Shown in pieces: positions 30,001 to 42,000 of a DNA stretch of 64,000 bases. This DNA comes from Cliona cf. orientalis (taxonomy: Eukaryota; Porifera; Demospongiae; Clionaida; Clionaidae). Location: contig OZ005707.1 in the NCBI GenBank assembly GCA_963930775.1, positions 6,820,001 to 6,884,000 on the forward strand, read 5' to 3'. The notes beneath the pieces were generated by a model. The model did not search any database, had not been told where the DNA came from, and saw only the letters and a program-made list of their open reading frames with translations. Numbering within the stretch: position 1 is the stretch's first letter; the number at the start of each line of letters is the position of its first letter. Made by a program: the position numbers and the translations under genes.

Positions 30001-33000
30001 CACCAGCATCAACATCCAACACGAACGAAAGTAGCCTTGGTCTGGTAGTATCTCTAACAAAATCATCCTCTTGGACTGCCAAGGCAGAAGACTCATTGAT
30101 ACTAGTAACAAGATTTCCAAACATATCCATAACTGTGAATTCAGTTAGGCTAATGAAGGTATCATTTTGTGAGAGACCCAGTGTAGTAATCTGCTTTATA
30201 GCATTCTGATCATCATCAGTTAGTTGGATAATGATTAAAGGGCCATCCTCACTGAGTACCGTTCCATTGGTGAGAGTGTAGAAGTCGCCTGCAGTTATAT
30301 TAGCATCACTCTGTAGTGTAATCTGTGTTGGGTCTATAGAGCTGGCATTGACTGTTTCACTGAAGTTGAGAATAAGCTGTCCCCGGTTTGCATCAAAGCT
30401 AAATGACTCCAGGTAAGGTTGAATTTCATCCGTTGTAAAATCATCAGCTGGTATAGCATCTTCAGAACTGACAGCAGCAACTCTGTTTCCATCTACATCT
30501 TTAACTGTATTCCTGCTGATAGCTACAAAGGTGTTGTTTCGTGAAGTTGCAAGATCAGGAAATCTCTTCAATGCATTGGAGTCATTGACACTGAGGAATA
30601 CTGTAACAACAGTTGAATCTTCTACAGAAGTCAATCCCATGGTTAACTGAACAGAAGTAGCATTATCATTTCTCTCGCTAAGAATGGTGATTCCTGAAAC
30701 TTCAAATGATGAAGCATCGACTGTCTCGGAAAATGTTAGGACCAGCTCAGATGTGTTCAGATTGAGATCAAATCCGATCAGATTTGGTGGTGTTTGATCT
30801 CTGATATACTCTGATGCAGTGATGGCCTCAGATGGTGCAATTTCTTCAACAAGGTTATCATTCATATCTTCAATCAAGAAGTCATCAATTCTAATCATGG
30901 TAGTATCCCGATTTGCTGCTAGGTTCAAGAGGAACTTGATTGTATCTCTATCAAAATCTGAGATTTGTATATCAATTACAGGTGCATTGGCGTCACCAAT
31001 AACCGAGGCATTAGTGAGTCGATACTCTTGGTAGTTCTCAGTCGAATTTTGGAACACGATAGCAGTTGCATTAAAGGTGGATACACGAACTGTTTCTGAA
31101 AAGCTTAGAGTGAGAGTTCCTTGATTTGCATCAAAGACAAATGCCACAAGCGCAGGCTGAGTGAAATCAGGATAAAACTCATCAGCATCCACAGGCAGTG
31201 GGATTGATGGTAGGATCGGCTGAAGTGGGTTGTTATCAATATCACTAACAGTTGCAGCTGTGGCAGAGATGAATAGATTAGAAGGATCCGTGGCAAAATC
31301 CTCATTCAACTTAATCATGTTGAGTTCTTCTGTTGGCAGAATTAGCTGCAGTACGGGCCCATCGGTCGAATAGGTTGTGGCTCCCGTGAGAACAGTGGCA
31401 TTAGCTCCCACTGAGTTGCTATACAGAGTGATTTCAGAAGCATCCAAGCTAGTAGCCCTCACGGTCTCGGAAAAGTACAGTGTCAGTACATCAGTTGTCA
31501 GATTCAGACCAAACCGCAGCAGTTCAGGTCTCACAGTATCATCGATGAATGAGTCTGCTGGCATTGCTTCAATATCAGTGATCCGAGTGACAGGATTTCC
31601 ACTGACATCAAGAACAGCATCTTCTCCTAAAACCAGGAAGGTTGTGTCTGCATTGCTGGCAATATCTGTCAGTTGCTTTAAAGCATTCAGATCCTCCAAT
31701 GAAATGTCTATTCTAATCTGAGGTGAGTTTATCAGCTGTGCTCGTGAGTTTGTCAGTGAGTACTGACTCCCAGCTCGAAAGATTCTGTCCCCTTGAAAGG
31801 TGATCTGTGAGACATCTAGAGAAGATCCATTGACAGTCTCAGAAAATGAAAGCACAATTTGACCTTCATTCAAATTGAACGAATATGCCAGGAGTTCAGG
31901 AGGAGTCTCATCTTCAAACACTTCACCAGCTTGTAGCGGTTCAGAATCTGTGTCATTGATTTCATTTCCAGCAAAATCAATAATGGCTCCTGGATTTACC
32001 ATAAGGAAGGTGTTTGATAGTTCAGTGCCTAGGTCAGTCAGCTGCTTCAGTAGATTCAAGTCTTCCAAAGTAAGGTCGATTCTCACTTGAGTCAGGGAGA
32101 TGATTTCAAATGGAGTAGAGGCATTGAGCATTAGAAATTCTTCCACGATTGAATCATTGGTTGTGTTAGTACTGTCCTGTAGCTGCAGATCCTCAAGCAT
32201 AAACGTGTCAAACTGAACTGCTTCTGAAAATGTCAACTGCAGGCTTCCCATATTCAGATCCAAGGTGTAGTTCGTTATCACAGGGGCAGTCTCATCAAAT
32301 GTATAATTGGCAACTTGTATAGCTTTGCCATTTGTAATAGCTAGAATATCTTCACTGAAAACATCTTCAATAGCTGAAGCCTGAATGGTAAGGTAGGTAT
32401 CACTTGTATTTGTGGCTAAGTCTAGGTTAGCTTTGATAGCATTCAAGTCATTGTCCCCAATCTGTATTAGAATAGAAAAGCCATCAGGACTCAAGCTTGT
32501 GCTGTCCTCTGTGAGCTGATATCGTGAGTTATCACTAGAATACGGAGAATTCTGCAGCACAAGTCCACGTGGATCAAAAGAACTGCTTCTTACGACATCA
32601 TTGAAAGAGAGGGTGAGCTCACCGCTATCGAGATCTAAGAAGAATGACTCCAGTTCAAGAACACTTATATCCTGAGTAATATCTGTAGCTCCTAGGCCAC
32701 CCACTGGCATATTGGGTTCTCCAAATGTATTGAATACTGTCTCATTGGCTAGAAAGATAAAGGTGTTGTCATCATTAGTTGCAAGAGTACGTGAAGCTTT
32801 GAGGGCAGTGGCATCTTCCTGGGTAAGTTGGATGATGACATCCATGAGACCTTCAAATTGTCCTTCGAAGTTAAAAATGGTGCCACCGGTAAGAGTATAT
32901 ACCTCATCTCCAGCACCAGGCATGGAGGAATTACTGAAAGAGATCCCAGAAAAGTTGAAATTTGGTAGCACTGGCTCATTGAACATCAGAATGAGCTGAT

Positions 33001-36000
33001 TTGTGGTGTAATCTATAGTGAAAGAGAATAGGACAGGTCCATCACTGTCACCAGTGAAATTTCTCACAGGAAGAGCGTCTTCAGGTGAAATCTCAACGAC
33101 ATCATTAGAATAAAATGCCACATCTGTGAGGGCGGCTGGAAAGACAGTGATAAAGGTGGTGTTAGAGTCAACGAAGAATCTTGATGACTTCAAATCTTCA
33201 ACATTTCTAGCTGACAAGTGCAGTAAGAGAGTTCTTGTGTTGAGGAACGTCACGTTCTGTGGCTCTGTCAGAGGAAAGGTGTCAATATCAGTTTCGTTTG
33301 ATATGTTCTGGACACCTTGAAGAACGATTCGTTCATACTGAACTGACTCTAGGTCAATAGGCTCACTAAATTCAAGTGTGAGGGTGCCAATGGCAAGGTC
33401 CAGATCGAAGTTTAGCAACTCAGGAGGGATTGTATCCCTCAAGTATTCCACTACTAAGAATCCAGGGAAGGTGTCTTCCACAGTGATAGCTGCATTGTTG
33501 TTCATATCTTCAACTAGATCTGCAGTGAAGGAAATATAGCAGTTTCCTCGGTACGTGCACACCATAGAGCTAAGCTTGAGGGTATCTAGATCTGCCTGAC
33601 TCAGAGAAATCTCCAGCAGTGATGTGTTGAGTGGTGGAACTTGTCCTCCTGTGAGAGAGATTGTGGCCATTGGTTGAAAGAACAGACTCTGGAATGTGAT
33701 TTCTGATAGATTCAGTGTTGCTACGTTTAGAGTTTCAGAAAACTGCAGTATGACTAGCTCACAATTGAAGTCCAGCTGAGCAAAATCTACTATCTGTGGG
33801 CCAGTTGTGTCCTCAATGAATTCTTCTGGTGGTCTGGCAATATCTAGAGGTATGGCAACAACAAGCAAACCCACCATATCGCAAACCAGATCTTGTGTAA
33901 AGGAAAGATAACAGTCATCTGAGCCAGTACAGAATGGTAGCCTCTTCAACTCATTGAGATCATCCAAGCTAAATGAGATGTTTACGATATGACTGATGTC
34001 TCTATTGCTGAATGCACTGGTTAGGGTCAAATTGAAAGTAAAGTTTCCAGGCTCATCCACTAGAGTAATGTGCTCAGCATTGAGGGCGGTTTCACGCACC
34101 GTTTCATCAAACGTGAGCAATAGTACACCAAGGTTGAGGTCTATGGTGAAATTGAGGAGCTGAGGTCTGATAGAGTCGGCAGTATATTCCAACACACGGA
34201 AAGCATCATTGGGGAATACATCAATCAGCTCATTGCCTGCCATATCTCTCAATGCTTCTCTGTCCACAGCAAGATACGAGTCAGATTCAGAAGTCAAGAG
34301 TCCATCAATGGCTTTGATTGCATTGCTGTCCTCCTCCGAGAGTTGGAGAACTAGCTCTGTTGAATCGTTGGAAATTACTCGACTGTTCCTCAGCGTGTAG
34401 AAGAGGCTGGCAGAGCTGATACTGTTCTGAAATGTGAACATAGTGACATCAACTGAGCTGGCATTAATGGTCTCTGTGAATGTAAAAGAGAGTGTTTCAG
34501 CTGTGAGGTTGACGTTAAACTGCAGCAACATTGGCCCAGTCATATCTCTGATGTAGACAGCCGCTCTTTGTGCGTTGTCTTCCGGAATCAGAACAGCTTC
34601 ATTTAGCGAAATATCCAGCACAACTCCTCTCTCCATGGACAAGAATGTCGTCGCACGTGAGATAGCCAGCTGTGTCAGTCGAGTGATCTCGTTAAAATCG
34701 TCTTCCACAAGTTCAAATACAAGAAGGCTACCATCATCGATAGTTGTTATGTTGCTATCATTAGTCAGTGTTATAAAGGATCCAGCAGTGGCATTGAAGC
34801 CCACTTCACGACCACTGTGCAGGGAGACAAAGGAATAGTTGAAGGTCATAGGTCGGACTGGTTCACTAAACTGCAATAGCAGCACCCCCAAGTCTAAATC
34901 GAGAGTATACGAGAGCAGTACTGGTGGATTGAGGTCTGCAAATGAGCCATTAATATTCTGTGCATTGTTGAGGTCTATTGGAACAATTGGATTTGCTGAC
35001 ATATCGTATACACTGAGCATAGCCACAGAAATGAATGAGGACTCGGGAAGTGTTAGCAGCATGGTGGAGTCAAGCTGCCTGATGTTTTCAAGATCTTCAG
35101 TAGTTACATTGATAATAATGACTGTCGAGTCCAGGGTAGATACCTCACCGCCTGTTAGAGTATACGTCTGGGTGTCCAAGGTAACATTGTCCGTGTTACT
35201 GAAAGTGAAACCAATTGGCTGAACAGAACTAGCATTGACTGTTTCAGAGAATACCAACTCCAACATCAAATCATAGGTACCAGGTTCCAGGTAGAGATTG
35301 AATGCAATCAGCTCTGGGGGTACAAAATCTTCAGTGAATTCGGTCACTTGCCGTGCCTCATCCGCTGGTACTGCTAGCAGCGGATTCCCATTCATGTCCA
35401 GAACAGCGTCAAAGTTAACAGAGAGGAAAGTGGTAGCATTGGATATGGCAAGGGTGGTGTCACGTTTGATGAGATTCAAGTCATCTCCCAAGACTGAGAT
35501 GACAATGATATGACTATTCTCTTGCGATGAAACTGAGGCTGTGGTCAGTTGATAGTAGCCATCACCCGAGGTATTGGTGTTATTCATAGCCTGTATGGCA
35601 AACTCGGTGACATCAAGTGATGAAGCATTCACAGTTTCTGTGAACGTTATGCTGAGCTCACCAGAACTGAGATTGAAGTTGAACGACTGTAGCTCAGGAT
35701 TACGAAAATCGGCATAAAAGTCAGTCACATTCAATGCATCAGGTGGAGCTATTCTTTCCACAGGATTTCCACTGGTATCAGTAATGGCCTGAGGCTCTAT
35801 TGCTAGATAAGAATCATCTTCTGATGTGGCCAGGCGAAGTCTCTTTATCTCATTGGCATCTCGAGTGGATAGCTGTACAAAGATATCCGTAGAATCGATC
35901 AGTGGTGTTACATAACTATCGAATAGTGTGTACATTACTCCACCGTTTTGAGCATCATACAGTGTCACAGCACTCTGCACAAAGCTGGTAGCACTCACTG

Positions 36001-39000
36001 TCTCGTTGAAAGTCAGAGTGAGAATATCTGATGTCAGATTCAAGCTAAAGCCAAGAAGGCGTGGCCCGGTGGTATCTGGAATGACATCATAGGCTTGCAA
36101 AGCCTCGTTAGCTGGAATTGGCATCACTGAGTTCACATTCATGTCCTCAATGAGGTAAGAAGTGATAGAGAGAAACGTGTTCTCCACCTCTGTGGCCAGA
36201 GTCAGTTCAAACTTCAACGTATTGAGGTCTTCAGGTACTAGTGTGATGGTCACATCTGTAAAATTTCTGATAGATACTGATCCAGCAGTGAGGGTATAGG
36301 AGACAATGTTAGATGAGCTATTGCTCACTGTGTCATTGTATAGAGTGACTGCTGTAAAATTGATGCTCTGTGTATTGACAGTTTCAGAGAAGAGCAAGAG
36401 CAGCTGCCCCAAGTTGAGATCCAGAGTGAAGTTGAAAAGCTGAGGTGAGATGAAGTCAGGCACAAAGTCATCAGCCATTATTGCCATATCACTAGCTAGA
36501 GCTTCAATAGCATTGCTGTTGGTGTCCAATACAGCATTGGCATCGTGGCTGACAAAAGTATTATTTTGTGCTGTTGCTAGGGTGAAGATTTCCTTGATGA
36601 GATCGATGTCCACCTTGGATACTTCAACCACAATAATAGGTGAGTCATCCATCTGCACAGCGCCATCAGTGAGTCTATAACTACTAGTGGCGTTGAAGTC
36701 ACTATTCTGTAAAACAAAGGCTGATACTATCAAAGTCGAGGCAGAAACAGTCTCAGAAAAGCTCAGAGTCAATTCTGATGTATTCATGTTGAGTACAAAG
36801 CCTTCTAGGTATGGTGAAACTGAATCTGGTATCACTTCGTCAGCTTTGATTGCAGTCTGGTTGGATATGGGCATTATTGGATTACCATTCATGTCTCGTA
36901 TAAGCTCTGATGTGATAGAGATGTATGTATCATCACGATTAGTGGCCAGATCTAGAAATCTCTTCAATTCGTTCAGATCAGGAGTTTGCAGACGCACCTC
37001 CAAGATAAAATTATTATCCCCCACCATTCCATCTGTTAGTGTGACATAGGAATCCATGATTGCAATACCATTTTGGATGGTAATGGCGGTCGCATTGAAA
37101 GTAGAGGCATCTACAGATTCAGAGAAGGACAGAGTCAGTGTTTCATTGGATAGGTCGAGGCTAAAATCTTCAAGCTCTGGAGATATGAAATCCCCAGTGA
37201 AATTTGTCACCTGTAGAGCCATATCTGAGCTATGTACCACAGGATTTCCAACCATATCAGCGATAGCAGCAGATGTGTACGTAAGGTAAGTGTTATCCAT
37301 TGAAGTTGCAAGGGTGGTGTCAAGTTTGATGATATTCAAGTCGTTCCTTCCCAGGGAAATAGTAATAGTAGTGCCGTCAGAGCTATTAGAAAAACTGGCA
37401 TGAGTGAGTGTCACATTTATCGTACCAAACTCATTCTCAAAGGAAATAGCAGTCACATCCAGTGTCATGGCTCGCACAGTTTCAGAAAAGAACAGCTCCA
37501 GTGTCTCAGCAGTTAGGTTGAGATTGTACTCCTGTAGCTCAGGTGGGGTGGTGTCAGGAGTGTATCTTAGTACACCTCTTCCCTCTACTGCTGTGATATT
37601 GTTATCATTGATGTCTACTACCAATGCTTCAGTAAACGTGATAAAGGAGGTGACAGGGGATGATCCGATCTGTAGCCTCGTTAGCTCATTGAGGTCGCCT
37701 GGCAGCAGACGAAACTCCACGATCTCATCATTGCTGCTAGTAATGAGATTGCCTCCTTGAAGAGGGTACACTGCCACCATAATATCGATCATGTGAGCTT
37801 GCTGAAGGGTGATTTCTGTGAATGTGAACGTTGAAATATTCACAGGCTCATTGAACACCAGAGTGACGACACCCCTGTCCATATCAAGATTGAATTCGAT
37901 TAGAGTGGGGCTGCTTGTATCTGGGATTACATCATCAGCTTGTAGTGGAATACTGGGAGGAGTAAGCATATTGCCCGCCATATCATCGACAAGCTCTTCA
38001 GTCACAACAATGTATGTGGTATTGAGGGAGATGGCAAGCTGATCACGAACTTTGATTTCGTTCAGATCTTCAATAGTCAAGTTAATGAAGAGAGTAAGCC
38101 CATTGATAGTATTATTAACATTCAACACCGTACCATTGACAAGGGTATATGATGATGTCACGTTTACATCATCTTCGGCATTCTGGAGCGTGATGGCCTC
38201 AAAGTCGATGCTACTACCATTCACTGGTTCGTCAAAGTACAAAATCAGTATTCCAGTGTTTAGATCGATCTCAAAACCTTCCAGCATTGGTCTGGTTACA
38301 TCGTCAATAACAGTTGAAGCTTGAAGGGTGACGGCATCAATACGATTGGCAGAACGAGCGTTGTCCTGCACTGCTCCAAACATCACATGAAGATAAGTAT
38401 CCAGTTCATCGATACCAAGATCTTCAAATAATTTCACTTGGTCGAGGTCTGATTTTGTAAGATTGATGTTAATCACTGGGTCGTCAAACATTTGCACGCT
38501 GGAGAGGGCTGAGAGAGTGAGACGAGGTGGGACCAAAGTATCATTGGTGGACAAAAGAGTGAGACCATCTGGTCGTAGGAACCCAACATCCACCGTTTCA
38601 TTAAAGGTAAGACTAAGCACACCTTGATTGATGTCTAGAGAGAATTCAAGCAGCTGAGGAGCCGTTGTGTCCTCCACAAAGCCACCTACTCTGACAGGGA
38701 CAGACTCAGCTTCAAGAACTTCAAGACTGTTCATATCCAGTACAGCACCAAAGGAGAGAGTAAGGAAGGTATTAGTGGAGTCTGTAGCAAGATCTCTCTT
38801 CCTCTGAATATCATGTAGATCATTATAGCCAAGCCTAAGCTCAAAAACTAGTCCATTTTCACTCTGTGTATCAGTGAAATCAGGAAAAATTCCTGGTGTA
38901 AGCTGTTGGGTGGTATCGGTAGTGTTAGCCTGAGGGGAGCCAAGAAGAAATACGCGACTAATATTCAGAGTAGCAACATTTACTGGCTCTGAGAAGGTGA

Positions 39001-42000
39001 GATATAAACTACCCTGATCCATATCTAGTCCAAAGCTGTCAAGCTCAGGAGGAATTTCATCCTCTGTGAAGTTAGCCACGTCCATACCATTATTGCTTGG
39101 GATCTCTACAACAGGATTGTCGTTCATATCCGTGATAGTCTCCGTAGTGAATGAGAGGTAGCAATCTAGTTGAGATGTGCACAGAGAAGTCAGAAGCTTG
39201 ATAGAGTTCAGATCGGTAGTTTCTAGTGATAGAAGGATGTCTGTATCTAGGAGATTTGAGACGATGAAGCTGGTCTCAAGAGTGTAGTTTTCTCGAGATA
39301 AGGACAAATCTTGGCTGGAGTGAAGTGTTATCTGACTGATGTTGAGAGTGTTACCATCCACTGTCTCATCAAAGACTAGTAAAAGAGTCTCAGCTGTAAG
39401 ATTAACATTGAAGTACTCCAACTCTGGAGCTGTGATATCTTCAGTAAATCCATCAACTTGAATGGGGTCGGCAGAATCAATTCCTTCAAGGAGATTTGGT
39501 ACCGGTGCCAAATCTTCAGCCGCATTGGGAGTTATCGAGAGGTAAGTTGTCTCATTATCAACTGCAAGGTCTGTGAGCCTTTTTATGCTGTTTAGGTCAT
39601 CAATAAGCAAGGCAATATTAATAACAGGTGGATAGCCAGGGTAGTCATTTTGGCCAGAGAGCACACCACCATTGAGCATGTATGCCGTAGTTTGATTATT
39701 CTGTAGGCTAATAGCGGTAATATCCAGGGTAGAGCTATTGATGACCTCTGAGAAGGTGAGAGAGAGATTACCCGAGTCAACATCAAGGCTAAAGCTCTCT
39801 ATTCTTGGCTGTGTAGTGTCAGGAATGAGAGTGTCTGGGGTGATCTGGATGATGGCAGTGCCATTGTCGTACAGATTTGCATTCATATCTGCCACTCCCG
39901 AGTCGGCAAGCTGTACAAATGTACTATCAGTGCTTATAGCTAAGCCAGTACGGAATTTTATGAGATTAATATCCATTGATCCAAGCTCTACTTCCAGGAC
40001 AACCGAGTCATTGAGCTGTCCAGTGCTGTCTATCAGAGTATACACCATACTAACCCCAGTATCATTGGAAAGCAAGGTGATGGATGAAATATCCAGGGAT
40101 GTAGCATTTACAGTCTCAGAGAAAGTCAGTCTTAAGAAACCTTCATTCAGATCTAGTGAGAAAGCAACCAGCTCTGGTGGAGTTGCGTCAGCAAAAACAG
40201 CAGTTGCCTGTAGAGCCATCTCTTCACTAATAGCCTCAACTGGATTTCCATTCATATCAACAATGGTGTAGTTTGTGATAGAGATGAATGTATTGTTCAC
40301 CTCTGTACCGAGCAGCGTCAACCTTTTGATCTCATCGAGGTCAGTGCGGCCCAGTGTAATGACAATCTCCGTAATATTAGGGCTGTATGTAATGCTACCA
40401 TTAGGGGGAAACCCTGCAATTAGTATGTGATATTCATCCATGGAGGACACGTTTGTGCTAGCTAGCAGAGTAATGGATGAAATTTGCAGCGATGTTGAGT
40501 CGACCGTTTCAGAGAAAGTGAGCAATACTAGACCTTGATCGACGTCCAAAGAGAAGGCATCAAGTTCGGGGCTGGTCTCATCAGGAGTGAAATTTGTCAC
40601 CTGAATGGCGGAAACGTGACGAAAATCAATTCCATTCATGTCATCAACTACCAAAGCTGAAAGAGCGATGAAACTGTCATTAACTGAGGTGCCTATCTCG
40701 AGATTTTGTTTGATAGCATTGAGGTCATCTGTGGTAATATTCACTGATATAATGGGTGAATTTGTCATGGAAGAATTCCCTCCTGTGAGCTGATAAAATG
40801 AAGTGGGTGTAAGGATGACGTCATTCCCTTGTAGCTGTATCTGGTTCGGCATGAAAGTGGAGGCATCGACAGTTTCGTCAAATGTTATATCCAGTCGTCC
40901 AATATTCATGTCAAGATCAAAGGATACTAGCCTGGGTGGTGTCATATCTGGTGTAAGCATCGTGACTATCCTTGCACTACTAACAGGGATTTCTACAACT
41001 GGATTGCTAGCAGCATCTGAGACAAAAGCTGAAGTCACAGCTAAGAAGGTGGAGCCCATTGAAACAGCAAGATCAGTGAAGAATTTGATGACATTCAAGT
41101 CCTCTCTAGTTAGTTGGATGGAGAAGCTGTAGACATACCGTGCACTATTTACAGTCCCTCCAGTCAGAGTGTGAGAAACTGTAGCACCAGCTGCTCGATT
41201 TTGCAAAGTGAGCTGGGACACATCTAGTGAATCCAGGTCCACTACTTCATCAAAGGTGAGAGAGAGAGTCTCAGTATTATAGTTCAAGTCATACGTCAGT
41301 AGCTTAGGTAGAATCATATCAGGAAAAAAGTCAGTAACACGCATAGCGTTATCTGCGATCACAGAAATGACATTCGCTCCAAAGATGTCATTCAGAGCAG
41401 CAGCTGTGATGGAGATGTATGTGTTGTTTTCATTCGTAGCCAGGTCTGGGATCGCTTTAATGCCATTGATATCTGTGAAGGATAAATCAATGACGAGGAA
41501 AAAGCTATCAGAACTGATACTAGTGCTATCCACAAGTGTGTACGTTGATGTGGACACTCCATCCTGGTCGGGCTGAAGAGTAATCTCAGTAACATCCAGG
41601 GTCGATACATCCAGAATATCATCGAAGCTCAGTGTCAGAGTTTCACTGGTCAGATTGAAGTTAAAGGAGAGCAGCTGAGGCCCTCTTGAATCAGGATTGA
41701 ACATAATTGCACGAAAGGCCGTTGGCGTGGCAATACTGGGAACACCAGAGGTGTCTTCAAAGGCTCCCTCCAACAGCTGAATGTAACTGTTGGCCACCAT
41801 GGTAGCAATCAGGGGCTGCAGCTTGATATCCTGTATATCAGCACTGTTGAAATAGATAGTGACGGTCCGTTTGTCAGTTGTATCGGGGTAGTCAACCATC
41901 CGAGAGCCAGTGAGAGGAATAGAGACAGCAGTCGGATCTGAAAGAGGGCCAGATCTCAATATCACCAAGCTGTAGTTGATAGCATTAATATCCACAGGTT

